From Oxyruncus cristatus (lineage: Eukaryota; Chordata; Aves; Passeriformes; Cotingidae), in contig VXAY01002043.1 in the NCBI GenBank assembly GCA_013399855.1, positions 8,365-72,364 of the forward strand: DNA of 64,000 bases. Direction: 5' to 3'. Below the pieces are notes generated by a model. The model did no database searches. It was not told the origin of the DNA and saw nothing but the letters and a program-made list of their open reading frames with translations. Of the stretch, positions 1 to 11,590 are shown piece after piece. The stretch's first letter is position 1. Each line of letters begins with the position of its first letter. The position numbers were made by a program, and so were the translations under genes.

Positions 1-372
1 AGCCTGGAGAAGAGAAGGCTCAGGGGAGACCTCATCGCTCTCTGCAACTCCCTGACAGGAGGGTGTAGCCAGGTGGGGGTTGGTCTCTTCTCCCAGGAAC
101 CAGGAGTAGGACAAGAGGGCATGGCCTTAAGCTGTGCCAGGGGAGGTTTAGGTTAGATATTAGGAAGAAATTCTTTACAGAGAGGGTAATCAGACATTGG
201 AATGGGCTACCCAGGGAGGTGGTGGATTGTCCGGCCCTGGAGGTTTTTAAAATGGATGTGGCACTTAGTGCCATAGAATAGTAACCATGATGGTAGTGGA
301 TCAAGGGTTGGACTTGATGATCTCAGAGGTCCTTTCCAACTCGTGTGATTCTGTGATTCTGTGACTCTGTGA
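1..372 (+). mobile_element. CR1 LINE, 3' part, cut by window start
   Basis: This is the 3' end of a CR1 retrotransposon in forward orientation. It reads from 'agcctggagaagagaaggct' through 'ttaggaagaaattctttaca' and 'acccagggaggtggtgga' to a terminal tail of three imperfect GATTCTGT-type octamers (about 346-372). Such octamer tails, rather than poly(A), are the hallmark of avian CR1. The body is of the subtype with 'gtagccaggtgggggttggt', the same subtype as the minus-strand copy at 6023-6450. It is non-coding; its 5' side may continue beyond the window. Confidence 0.93.
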
Positions 373-1806
373 TCCTCCTCTTCTTTCACCTTTCTTTCAC
401 CACTTTCTTCTTCAAATGCCCTTGGAGGGCTGTCAGCCAATAGCCAGTCACCAATCAATTTCAGTTTATACAAGATGCTTCCCTCAAGGATGAAGTTCTC
501 ATTTATCAGTGCTTGTTTTCTCATAACTTGGCAGGAAAAGAACAGACTGTCACAGGTGGTTGGGCCAAACGTAGACCAAAAGTAGCAGTGTCTAATTAAG
601 CACTAATACAGCAAGTTTCTGTGAAGTGAAACAGTATTTTTGCACACAAGTAACACATCTATAGAACAGGTTCAACCAACCAAAAGTAATGTTATTTTTG
701 CTATGTTTTATCCTCTTTGATATTGCTCTGATAATATGAGTACTTCACAGAGATGCTGCAGGCCCCTTGGATGAGTCATTAATTCACTCCACCTCTAAGA
801 CAGGAGAACTGTCATATTTGAAGTACTGTGGTCTTCCCATGTACCTTGATTTCAGGCTTTCTGTGTAAGAGAAGACTTGGCACATACATTTGTGGTAAGA
901 TAGAATCTGTGTCTTTCCTTGGTGAAGAAAAAAAAAAAAAAAAGATGCTTTACCTATATGGTTTTCCACATTGCTAAAATGTGGAGGGACCAAATGACTT
1001 CCACATCAGTTATTCTTATTGGGAAGGGATGAGTTTTGACTGTATCACAGTGATATTTATTGGGAAAAAAAACGTATCTTCCATGTGCACAATTTCCCAC
1101 CTGCTGCTTTACCTCAGCAATTAGGTACCCTCACAAAAAGAGTCAATAATTTCACTCACATACAATATATACCACTTTCCAGAGTTACATTGACTTAGGG
1201 GAAATTTTTCAGAAATGCAGTAAGGGGAAAAAAAAAAAAAGTGAGGAACATTTGCCAAAAGATCACAGGTTACTGTACTTTTCTCTTTCCCTCTCTAATG
1301 GTGACCATGGATCAGAGCTTTCTGGCGTTCAGACAGAAAATCTGGCCCTGGCACAGGGTCAGTCTTTTTTTCCCCTATTGTTCAGAAATCTGTTCTCAAC
1401 TTTGTTATGTAAAATGCAGTGTAACAACATTTTCAGAGAAGTTGCTATAGGAGAACACAGGGTCAACCAACCTACCCTTTCTGAAAGAATGACTATTAAA
1501 AAAAAGTACCTCACCTTCTGCTACTTTACTTCTCTTCTTTGCCACTTGTCACTACCACTGAAGAAGTTCAGCTGAAGAAATTAATAAATCATAAAAGATA
1601 GCACAAATTGGCACATTGTTTTATTGCTGTTTGGAGGAACTAAAATTACCTGCACAGCCTGTGAACCTATCTCAGAGTCTGAACCAATAAAACTGTTCAT
1701 TTTCACCCACATAGTGCAAAAGGTAGAGAGAAGAGTTACTTCCAGGGCAGTAACATGTGGCAGTGATCAAAACAAGTCAAACTTCATGTTGTTGCACATG
1801 GATATT

Positions 1807-1832
1807 AAAAAAAAAATATATATATATATATA
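1807..1832. repeat. A-run followed by (TA)n microsatellite
   Basis: A run of A passes directly into about eight TA units. It is a simple repeat with no gene association. Confidence 0.85.
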
Positions 1833-4800
1833 AACCAAACTTTTCCCATTGAGACAGGAAAGAAGCAAAACACACGTTGTTCTATGTTCTTTGTTATTCT
1901 GGAAAGCATTGGCAGCAGATAAGAGTGACTGAAGGAAATGAGCAGTTCCCCTGGTTGCCAAAAGCTAGGCTCACTGTTGGTGTTGATAGGGCTTGTAGGT
2001 ACCGACACAAACCTAGTGTCTAGAGATTTAAAAGCTAGCAGAAGAAATCCTGGCTCACCTGAAATTAACAGCGTGTTTTGTTACTGACTAGAGAGGCAGA
2101 ATTTTTCCCACAGAAATATTTGACCATTATTTTTGCTTGATGGGCTTGAAATGTTCTTCCAAGGGTGACTTGTAAAGGACCAGACGTCCTGGAAACCAGC
2201 TTGATCTCAGCTCAGCACTGCTGAGTTGCACATGTGAGGATTAAACTGTAAGATGATGAGTAAGAATTACCACTCAGCTTGTTCTTCATGTAACGTGCTC
2301 AGTTAGTAAGTGTCGTAACTTTCATCATGAAAGGCTTTTCTCATCCGGTATTAAATGTGTAAGCTTTGAGACTGCTCTCACGCACCCAATTAAAATGAAA
2401 TTGCCTCTAGAATGAGCTGATAAGCTCATCTCAGACTGTAGTCCTGGTCTGTCATTTGTCCATATTGTAGCTCTTCAGTTTCATCCTAACAGCCATCCTT
2501 GTTAGCATCTCCCTTGTCTAACACAGAATGGTTCATGTCCCTTTCACAAAGGATAGCACAGAAAGAAGAAAGGGAAAGAAGTAGAGTCAGGCCACTGGGA
2601 TTATTCCTTCAAAAAGGTTTGGTCCAGAGAAAACTCCTATGCCACTGACAAACTCCTCCAGCCTGAATATAATTCAGCATAAATAGGACATAAGTCCAGT
2701 GAAGATAGATAATTGTGGTTGCTAGGGTTTTTATTTTTTTTTTTTTTAATTTTTTTTCAGATCTGCTCTTTCCCAGCTTTATTTAGGCATAAAAATGAGG
2801 GCCTACCTAAAGACAGACATGGGGCAGGTAGGGACCACAGTGTATGAGATGTTGAACTGTTGGTGTACAACTCCCATGAAGCACAGAATTGCTTGGATGT
2901 ATGAAAGTCAACAACAAAACTACAAGGAATGAATCGCTTCACATATAATTTCTAAGAAGCTTTTAATCCCATGAGACATTTTAATATCTTATCTGTTTAT
3001 TCAATTCAGGATGAAAACACATGTGAAAACAAAGTGATTCTTGTCCTCCCTACATTACTGTTTGTGAGCCAAACACACCTCACAGACATTTCCATAAAGT
3101 TGAAGGAATTTATATTGACTCTAGTGTACTTTCTCAAGATTTCAGATGACATAAATGAAAGCAAATCTTGGCACAATGGCTGTAAATCTGACCATCTATC
3201 AGCAACTAATCTGTGAAAAGACACATATCACTATCAGTGGTGACTGACACTATTTACTTTCGACACAAAAGATCTCTCACCAGAGACTTACAAAGCAAGC
3301 AAAACAAATCTTATATTTTCCTTCCAGCCCTTTTCTTCATATCTGTTCAATGACAGGTCCTCAGCAGCTCTTGTAAGCTCTCACTTCACCCCTGTAACAT
3401 ATCATGAGCTCCCTCAGTGAGTCCAGTGTTGGATGTCTCTCAGAGCTCACAAATGGTCTAGTCCTTCCAAAGGGTTGTTTTGTCATTTACTTCAACTTCT
3501 TTCATAGTGAACAAAGCAAGGCCAGTCCCTGGGAGCCTTTCCTGAATTTCATCCTGTCCTTCCCTTATCTGGGATCTAGGGATCCTGTGCCAGCTGGATT
3601 GAGCTACTATTTCAGTTTCTGGAGAAAGAGTTAAATGAACACATAGGAATTTATAGTAAGGATGGTATAGAATCACAAATCAGAAGCAGCTAGGCGATAC
3701 TCTGCTCAGATGATAGATGCCTCAGCTGACAAAAATCAGTATACCACTGTTGACTTGAAATGTTTAGGTGGATACTGAGGTGAAGTAAAGAAGGACACTT
3801 GCACTGTTGTCAATACAGCCACTCAAATTTAAATTAGTCTGCCCATAGACTATATTTACACTGATAAATTTATGGTTGATCATATCATCTGTAATGTGCA
3901 GATGAATGAAATCTAAGCAGGACTAAGGCAATCAAACGTTTGCCTTAGAAGATGTAGACAAAAATTAAAGAAGAGCCTGGTTTCTGAAGAGCTGAGCACT
4001 GCTTTCAGCCAAGACAGACTGTATGAAATGGAAAAAATTGCAGGGTGAAGGGAATAGTCCTAGTCAATAGGAAAAAAATTCACTTGTCATTGAAAGCTAG
4101 TTAAAAAATCTGGTCAGAAGCAAGAAAGAAGTTACTATAGTGTGTCTAAATAGTCATGTTGAATTCTATACAGAATGACAGCAGCTCTCTACAGACTTGG
4201 CACTCGGTGTCACCAGTTCTCAAGTTGATCCTTGCAGCTGTGACTTGCCATCCTTATTCAAGAGTTTCAAAATATGTTCTGAATGGTAGAGGCTCAGCAA
4301 GTGTTTCTGCTCTGCTCTATACGTTGATTCACCGCTTTCTGAGGAGACAGGACAGTTCCTGTCATATCACCTTGAAACAACTAAACATGATTTAAGGAGC
4401 AGAGGAAATTGAGACTATTGTAGTAAAGTGCAGAATTAGGCTCTGGATTGCTAAATTGGCAACAAAGTCTTGAAGCATTTTGGTGGAAATAAATTTTATT
4501 CAAACTGACTTGTATATAATAAGAAAATGTTTTGAAACATAAATAAATTGAAAGTTGGTGAAGACAAGTACAAGGTAATATATTTTGGGAGGCATCATCA
4601 GATATAAAGTGGAAATAATGGGCCTGATAGAAGTTATGTAGGGCAGTATGATGAGTTCATTAAGGACAACAAGCTGAACACAAGCCAATGATTTTGTACA
4701 GATGTGGAGAATAAACACTATATTTAGATAAACAGCGAAGAATATAAACTGATTTCCTGTCTTTTTCAACTTTATATTACCACATGAAAGCAGAACTGAA

Positions 4801-5550
4801 AGGGAATATTTTTAAGACCTGAGAACAGGATCACGTTTGAACAGAAAATGTATCTAATTGAGAACTATTAACATAGACTTTAACACCAGTTTTGTAAGAG
4901 ACAGCAAGTGGGTGAGAGCAAGGGCAGTGTACAGGTACAGATATAAATTCTCATGTGATTGTAAGTGGAGTCAGGGAACAAATTTGAGGTGTGATGGCAT
5001 TGACAATATCACACTCAAGGTAAAACAAAGGAGCTCTAAACAGTCAATGTTGCTAAGGAACCAAATTTTCATACCTGCATCAGGCTACCTAGCTCACACA
5101 TTCCTGTTTTACATACTACATCTGAATCAATTTCTCATGAGCTGATCTGTTAGTTATAGACAAAAGAAACATCTGGATTACTACCATGACCAGAAGATCC
5201 CTTAACTTGTTTTATTTTCCTTCATCTATCCTCTTCCCTTCCTCTGTCTTTCTAGGCTTTTTTTTATTATTTTTTTTTCTTAATAAGATATCTTCACTTG
5301 AGCATTGTTGACATGTAAAAAATGTCAGCATGTGAAGGAACAGTCCATGGGGGAGTCATATCCTATAGAGTACTTTCTCTTACTGCCAACTTTTATGTAG
5401 GACACAGTGTTAAAATAAAAATGTAACAGCTCTCCTGTCGAAGCTCACGCTGATAACCACAGCCTGTTAAAGAAGGCAAGCAGCTATCAGATAAGTATCT
5501 AAGTCTTTATGGGCAAATGGTTGAAAGCACAGAGACTGCAATTCATGGAG

Positions 5551-5600
5551 GTTTTTTTTTTTGTTGTTGTTGTTGGGTTTTTTTGTTTGTTTGTTTTTAG
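5551..5600. repeat. T-rich (GTT)n / (GTTT)n low-complexity block
   Basis: A poly-T run is followed by four GTT units, another T run and three GTTT units. It may be a decayed tail of an unidentified retroelement on the minus strand, but no body is recognisable next to it. Confidence 0.8.
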
Positions 5601-6022
5601 TTGGTTGATGCTTTTTCTTCATGTGAAAAGAGAAATCAATATTCTTGGTTGAAAACAGTTTAGAAAGTCAAGCCTGAACTTTAAAGAAGTTACCTATACC
5701 AAAATTTGTGTCTTGGTTTCTAACTAAGAGCTTCAATTGTTAGTGTTAAGTGCCACACAACTAATCTCTTCCATGAAACCAAAGATTTGGTCAAATGGGT
5801 GTTATGAGCAAAGCTGTATAAGTTTTTTGCATAACATAATTGTGCTTCTCTATCAATAGGTAGAAGTTGTGCTTCTGGCTCATATCTTACAACTTCTAAT
5901 ATGTATGAGAATTATTTTCCCTACCCACTGAAAATGGATACCACTTATTTAGAGGTTGAATTTTTCAGTTACCAGCACTAAAAAAGTCCTTGGAATACAG
6001 GAGTTTGTGCAAAATATTGGAT

Positions 6023-6450
6023 CCTAGAATCATAGTATCAAACAATCACTTAGGTTGGAAAACACCTCCAAGACCATCAAGTCCAACCTGTAGCCAGATA
6101 CCAGCCACCACCTTGTCAACCAGACCATGTCACTTAGGGCCATGTCCAGCCCTTTCTTGAACACTTCCAGGGATGGTGACTCCACCACCTTCCTGGGAAA
6201 TCCATTCCAATGCTTGACAATCCGTTCAGTGAAGAAATTCTTCCTGATGTCCAACCTGAACCTTCCTCGAACCAGCTTGGGGTTATTTCCTCTTATCTTG
6301 CTGCAAGTAGCTCAGAGAAGAGGCTGACCCCCACCTGACACAATGTCCTTTCAGTTACTTGTGGAGGGCAAGAAGGTCTATCTCCTCTGACCCTCTTCTT
6401 CTCCACACTCAACACTTCCATCTCTCTCAGTCTCTCCTCATATGAGTGGC
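6023..6450 (-). mobile_element. CR1 LINE 3' fragment
   Basis: On the minus strand this is a long CR1 3' fragment. The tail lies at the left edge ('cctagaatcatagtatcaaa'), followed by 'tgaacacttccagggatggt', 'tccaccaccttcctgggaaa' and 'gaagaaattcttcctgatgt', ending near 'tctctcagtctctcctcata' where the element is 5' truncated. It belongs to the same subtype as the copy at 1-372, in opposite orientation. The short frames in both directions here are repeat-derived. Confidence 0.93.
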
Positions 6451-6454
6451 TTTT

Positions 6455-6560
6455 ATATGGATTTTTTTAAATTTACATACCTTTATTTATTTTAAATATT
6501 TTATTTATCTCTTCTATTTATTCTATTTACCTTTTATCTGTTTACTTATTTAAATGTTGT
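6455..6560. repeat. AT-rich low-complexity (TTTAT-like)
   Basis: A block dominated by TTTAT and ATTTT units directly abuts the truncated 5' side of the CR1 at 6023-6450. No element could be identified. Confidence 0.6.
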
Positions 6561-6728
6561 CTTTTACATAGATTTTGGATTTAAAAATTAAGTACATTTA
6601 TGATATATTCTCAAGTTTCTTTCCCCAAATGTGAAACCATCTTGCCTTGCTTTTCTACCCATACCCAACATCCCTCTATTTCCTGCTGAACCTCCCACAT
6701 CATCTCATATTTCCAGGAGCTCAGAGTT

Positions 6729-6872
6729 ACAGAATCATAAAATGGTTTGAATTTAAAGGGACCTTACAGATCCTCTAGTTTCTATTGCCCTGCCATGGGT
6801 ATGGACGCCTTCCACTAGACCAGGTTATTTCAAGCCCTGTCCAACCTGGCCTTCAACATCCCCAGAGATTGG
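6729..6872 (-). mobile_element. CR1 LINE 3' fragment, short
   Basis: The minus-strand CR1 3' end begins with 'agaatcataaaatggtttga', followed by 'ccttccactagaccaggtta' and 'gtccaacctggccttcaaca'. It is only about 144 bp long and strongly 5' truncated. Its truncated edge directly adjoins a 36-bp sequence (6886-6921) that recurs at 8028-8063. Confidence 0.9.
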
Positions 6873-6885
6873 AAAAAAATATTAG

Positions 6886-6921
6886 TCACTCTGAAACTCA
6901 CTCATGGCAGCTGACATCACC
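6886..6921 (+). repeat. Dispersed 36-bp repeat, copy A
   Basis: It matches 8028-8063 at 31 of 36 positions by eye, around 'actcactcatggcagctgac'; four of the five differences are transitions. It is not CR1 sequence that I recognise. See the finding on this pair. Confidence 0.6.
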
Positions 6922-8027
6922 ATTCTCTCCCTAGATGTGAATCTAGTGTGGGTTTTGTGTCCTTAGTTCAGAGGTTTCCAAAACAGTGGCTGCGATTTTT
7001 TTTTTTTGCTCATAAGAAAATTTTAAGAAAACATACATTTGACTCTGTGTTATATAAGCAGTTAATAACAACAGTAACCAAATTCAGAAGCCAAATCATA
7101 TTTCCGTCTCTGCACAATATATTACTTGCATATTTCTCTTCATGAATCTTACTATATAGAAATATATGGTACAATATTATTTGCTTTTCTATATTCTGCA
7201 GTCTGCACAGAGGTATCTCAGTGCACACTTCTTACTTAGAAAATTGGAAAGAAATATTTCCATGATCCTGAGATCCTTGACATGTAATAATCCAGTGAGG
7301 CCAGATTTAGGCTACTGTTTTCTGTTAACACGTACAGTAAAAGAAATAAAATGATCCTTGTGCATGTTTCCTGCGTATAAACTCCTTGTAGATACTATTG
7401 AACCAGCAATCAGTTCTCCAATCTTCTATTAAAATATCAATAGTATTTTTCAGAGCTTAAATTGAGCAGTGATTTTATTTAAGGCTTCACCTAGACACCA
7501 CTTTTCTTCGAAGAAATCTCTTGTTGTTGCTAAAAATGAAAGCCATTCAAACGAGTGTGATTGAAACAGGGACAGGGAAAGGGAAAAAATCAATAGAACA
7601 TTTTCCAGGGTACTATATCTGCTTTTGAAAAGAGACCATTAATAACATGCTTACAGTAAAAGCAGCTGCTTGTTCAAAGTGCATTCAAGAGTGAGCTGAA
7701 AGGATGGCTCTCTCCACACAGCCTCCCCAGAGAGAGAGTTTGTAAAGGTTTCAAAACCCAGCTTCAGGCTATGAACAAAAACCTTTCCTAGGAATTTTAA
7801 ATATTCTTATCTAGTGTTAGATTGTGGGACTGAAATGCCTCAGTATTTTGCTCCTTATGAAGGGCAGCGTGGGTCAGTGAACGTACTATTGGTCTAAAAA
7901 GCTGTTTTACAGACAAAACACTGCAGGTCGTAGTCATACATCTGAGGACAGTAGGTGCCATGCTAATGCCAGTTGGTACAACCCTCAGCAGTGATGGTCA
8001 GCACTCTGGGGCATGAAAAAATGTCAA
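6922..8027. other. Unique stretch without supported gene
   Basis: AT-rich DNA with no recognised gene or transposon. A T run at about 6988-6997 and short AT-rich frames are all that stands out. Confidence 0.55.
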
Positions 8028-8063
8028 TCACTCTGAGATTCACTCATGGTAGTTGACATCCCC
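8028..8063 (+). repeat. Dispersed 36-bp repeat, copy B
   Basis: Second copy of the sequence at 6886-6921, in the same orientation and 1142 bp downstream. It lies 45 bp before the tail of the CR1 at 8108. Confidence 0.6.
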
Positions 8064-8107
8064 TCTGCTGAATCAGAGGACTGGGTTGGAACACTCAGGA
8101 AATTTTA

Positions 8108-8473
8108 GAGAACCACAGAATATCCTGAGCTGGAAGGAGCCCACAAGAATCATTGAGTCCAACTCCTGAACCTGCATAGAACAACCCCAACAATCTCAAC
8201 ATGTGCCTGAGAGCCTTGTCCAAGTGCTTCCTGAGCTCTGTCAGCCTTGGTGCTGTGACCACTGCCCTGGAGAGCTTATTCCAGTGCCCAACAACCCTCT
8301 GGGGGAAGAAGCTTTTGCTAGTACCCACCCTGAATCTCCCCTGAACAGCTTCATGCCATTCCCTTGGGTTCCGTCACCAATCACCAGAGAGAAGATTGGC
8401 ACCTGCCCTCCATTTCCCGTTGTGAAAAACTGTAAATCACAATGAGGTCTTCCCTCAGTATCCTCTTCTCTAG
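8108..8473 (-). mobile_element. CR1 LINE 3' fragment, divergent subtype
   Basis: Minus-strand CR1 of a different subtype from its neighbours. It has 'gagctggaaggagcccacaa', 'agtccaactcctgaacctgc', 'accactgccctggagagctt' and 'ccctctgggggaagaagctt', ending in 'cagtatcctcttctctag'. The word order follows the usual CR1 3' UTR (target-like pairing phrase, truncation phrase, 'gggaagaa' phrase). The tail octamers are worn away, which suggests an old insertion. Confidence 0.88.
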
Positions 8474-10207
8474 TATATACTTAAAGTATCATATGACAAA
8501 TTAAAGGGAAGTATTGTGATAGAACTGAATCTTGGATCATCACCTAGCTTGATTCTAGTATCATTTAATGTACTTGAAGGCATTCAGTGGTTTAGAATAT
8601 GTAAAAGGTCAACAATGCAGTTGATATGTAAGAGAACTCGTTTAACAGAGCTTAGTACTCTGGGTGCAGTTTTATAATCTCACACTTGTTTTGTCGAGAT
8701 AGTTTAAGCAGATCTGTATGTTTTCAGGAATGCTGGGACAAAATAAAAAGCACACCTATAACAAGGAGCATAGCATAGGGGGGTGAAGACCTGACTTCAT
8801 ACAAGTAATAACTGACTAAATTACACAGTACACACTTAACTGTCGATGGAAACAATATTGTCAGTTGAAGAGCCTATAAATTCCAGTGTGTGAATGTTCT
8901 TACCTTTGTTATACTGCTGATTAATCTAAGTCTGTCCAGTCTTCGTGATCCTGGTTCCAGAATTTGGATAGCTGGAGAAGCCCTGCTCTCTCTAACACAA
9001 GCCACAAAGGCACAGATTTGTCTCATCTCACTCTATTTAGGCCCCTAACAGCTATTGCTAAATTAAGATCCTACTCGTCCTTGGTATTCCGGAGTCACTA
9101 AAGAGTGAATGAACAAATCATATCTTGGGTTGATTACCAAATTCTACACTCTGTAAGGTTTTGATCAGAGACGTCTGTAGGGAATACCAGACTAAGGAGT
9201 TACAGCTGCTCCTTTCCGCTTTTGGCTGCTTTTTCTTACTCTCACATTGCAGGAAAAAAACATGTCTGGGCTAAAAATCTTCAGTTCTATAAGCAACAAC
9301 AAAACAAGAGCAAGAAATTTGCCTTCAGAACCAGAGGGGAAAAGCTCAGCTTCCTGATCCATCCCGCACAGAGATACTGTCAATAGTCAGCTTGTATCAA
9401 GGGAGGAAAAAGCAATGTGGGAAGGACATGGTTCCTTCTGACCCTGGTTTTGCCCCTGAAGCTCCTGTATTATGAAATCACATCATTAAACTAGCAGGAA
9501 ATACCAAGACATACACTATAATGGCATATATTGCTCCAAAACCAGGGACCATCACTGAAACATTCAGTCAATCCTTAACGCCTTTCTTCCCGGTCTCAGG
9601 CTGACCGACTACAATTCCACAGATTTTGTAAAGTAATAATAGTTTGGTGTCCTTTATGGCAATGGATTCGTGTGGGCACTCAGCACACCAGATCTCACTG
9701 ATTATTTTATCTCTGAGTTTCTATTCTAAGGAGAAGTTACTTGTATAATCTGCTGGGTTGATAGATGAGGAGTTGGCATTATTGCAAGAGGCTGTCCACA
9801 GCTCCTTTTCATCATAGTTATAGCTATGGACTAGCAGGAGCCCCTCTGGAAATGAATGTTGAAAATCATAATGGCACTTTGCACTGTGCAGTTTTATTTA
9901 GGGAAATACTATTCAAGACAGAAAATAAGGAGCTCCCATAGAAAGAGAAATAAACAACTGGATATGATAGTTTAATATGATAGTTCCAACAAAGTACCAT
10001 ATTGTTTTAAATAATAGTTCTGATGGCACTTTTATATTCCAGATTTTACCTTCATTTTGCTTCAATTTTGCCTAAAGATTAATATGAGATGTTCATTTCA
10101 AAGAGATAGCCACGGTGATTAAAATCTCTTCTGTTATGTGCAAGCAGAAGAAGCAGTTATTAATACTGAGAAATATATTATGCATGTCTCCCCTCTGCTC
10201 TGAGCTC

Positions 10208-10247
10208 TCATGAAAAACACTCCTATTAAAAAAAAAGTTTTTCATGA
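10208..10247. repeat. Perfect 11-bp inverted repeat with 18-nt loop
   Basis: The left arm 'tcatgaaaaac' (10208-10218) and right arm 'gtttttcatga' (10237-10247) are exact reverse complements. No terminator or RNA-gene role is expected in this context; it may be chance in A/T-rich DNA. Confidence 0.8.
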
Positions 10248-10519
10248 ACACCATTATAATTAATTTCTATTTTTTAACACTAGCTTTGAAACTCATAAGA
10301 TTTCTGAGGCGTTTCTGGTGGTCATTTGTGCTCCTATTGGAAAAAAAATCCTGAAAAAAAGTTGATAACAAGTTAAAAAGTTAAGGATGTAGGGTTAGAC
10401 CTCACAGTTGGGGATGGTGTTTTGGCTGACTCAAAACACCTACCTAACCCTCATTAACATTTAAAATATAATATTTATTCTATGAACTTCCATTCTCTCT
10501 ACTTAGTAAGAGAAGTGCT

Positions 10520-10579
10520 GCTATCCCTATTTCACAAGGGGAGACTGGGGCTTTGAATTATTTAATGGTTATTCAAGGA
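10520..10579 (-). repeat. Possible ancient MIR-like SINE fragment
   Basis: The stretch 'ctatccctatttcacaaggg' followed by 'gagactggggctttgaatta' follows the reverse complement of the MIR 3' region (ATCCCCATTTTACAG, then GAAACTGAGGC). Agreement is partial and judged from memory of the consensus, so chance is possible. Confidence 0.35.
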
Positions 10580-11049
10580 AGAGAGGGAGACTGAAATTTC
10601 AAACTGCTCATTGAATATGTCCACCCTGTCTGATTGTCAAGTGAACTTATGCACTGAGGAACCCTGAAAATCTTGCCATCGTTTTCATGAACGAACAGGG
10701 TATTAATTTGATTTTAAAAAAAGCCCCAAACCCTAAACCTGCTGATGTCCATAAGAGTTTGTTTTCCATTCAGGACAGAGATTTTTCGGTTAACCCCTAA
10801 ATTCCACTCATTAACGACTTGGTTGCTGCTGTTGCTGGTAACTGCATTATATAAACCATATGGACTAAATAACCATTTTGTGCATGTAATACAAGTCATC
10901 TTAAATGAGCCTACACCAGAACTAGCAAGGTTTCTATTCTGAGGTGAATTTTGACTATTTGGATTTTGGGCATGACCCTGATTGAGTTTTAGACATTGGG
11001 GGAGCTGACCAGGGCTGGCAGCCTCAGTGAGTTTACATCATAGAACTGG

Positions 11050-11251
11050 AGAATCATAGAACTAAGGTTTGGGTTGGAGACCTTAGAGACAACCTCATTC
11101 CCCTCCCCTGACATGGGCAGGGACAACTTCCACCAGACCAGGTTGCTCCAAACCCCATCCAACCTGGCCTTGAACACTTCCAGGGATAGGGCAGCCACAG
11201 CTTCTCTGTGCCAGAGCCTCATCGGCCTCACAGGGAAAAATTTCTTCCTGT
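11050..11251 (-). mobile_element. CR1 LINE 3' fragment
   Basis: Minus-strand CR1 3' end. The degraded tail 'agaatcatagaactaaggtt' leads into 'gggcagggacaacttccacc', 'agaccaggttgctccaaacc' and 'ggcagccacagcttctctg', and the element breaks off after 'ttcttcctg'. A small internal deletion removes the usual 'ggcaacctg' before 'tgccagagcctc'. Confidence 0.92.
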
Positions 11252-11521
11252 TTCATTGATGACTTGACTTCATGATTAGAAACTTACGGGCAAACACCCT
11301 TCAGGGCTTCAGGGTGTTTTTAACAGACCAGTCAGAGAGCAGAGAATACCAGAAAGCAGGATTCCTGTTTTTGTGGCTCTCCACCAGGAGTTTGCCCAGC
11401 ATCCGAGAGAAGCAACACATGGGATACAGCAAAAGCCTTCCAAATCCAAAATCTTTCAAATAAAACACCTTGGATCTCAATAAAAAAATATTCATAAAAG
11501 TTTACTTAGCAAAAAATTTAT

Positions 11522-11590
11522 AAAATCATAGAATCTCTTAAGTTAGAAAAGCCCTCCAAGATTGTTGAGTCCAGTCATTAACCCAAAGCT
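11522..11590 (-). mobile_element. CR1 LINE, extreme 3' end only
   Basis: Only the tail and the first pairing phrase remain ('aaatcatagaatctcttaag', then 'gccctccaagattgttgagt' and 'ccagtcattaacccaaagct'). The wording is of the subtype with 'aacccaa' after the pairing region. It is among the shortest CR1 pieces in the window. Confidence 0.75.

Larger units (their letters stand above)
373..6022. other. Unique AT-rich stretch without supported gene
   Basis: No gene, RNA gene or recognisable transposon was found in these 5.6 kb. Open frames are short and featureless (longest about 107 codons at 1252-1575). It holds scattered homopolymer runs (A at 929-943 and 1230-1241, T at 2731-2757), a TA microsatellite at 1807-1832, and a T/GT-rich block at 5551-5600. 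A T run ending in CAG near 2760 resembles a splice acceptor, but no exon-like frame follows it. Confidence 0.6.
8474..11049. other. Unique stretch without supported gene
   Basis: No gene is supported. The stretch contains an 11-bp-stem hairpin (10208-10247) and a short sequence resembling an old MIR-type SINE (10520-10579). Open frames are at most about 65 codons and unconvincing. Confidence 0.55.
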
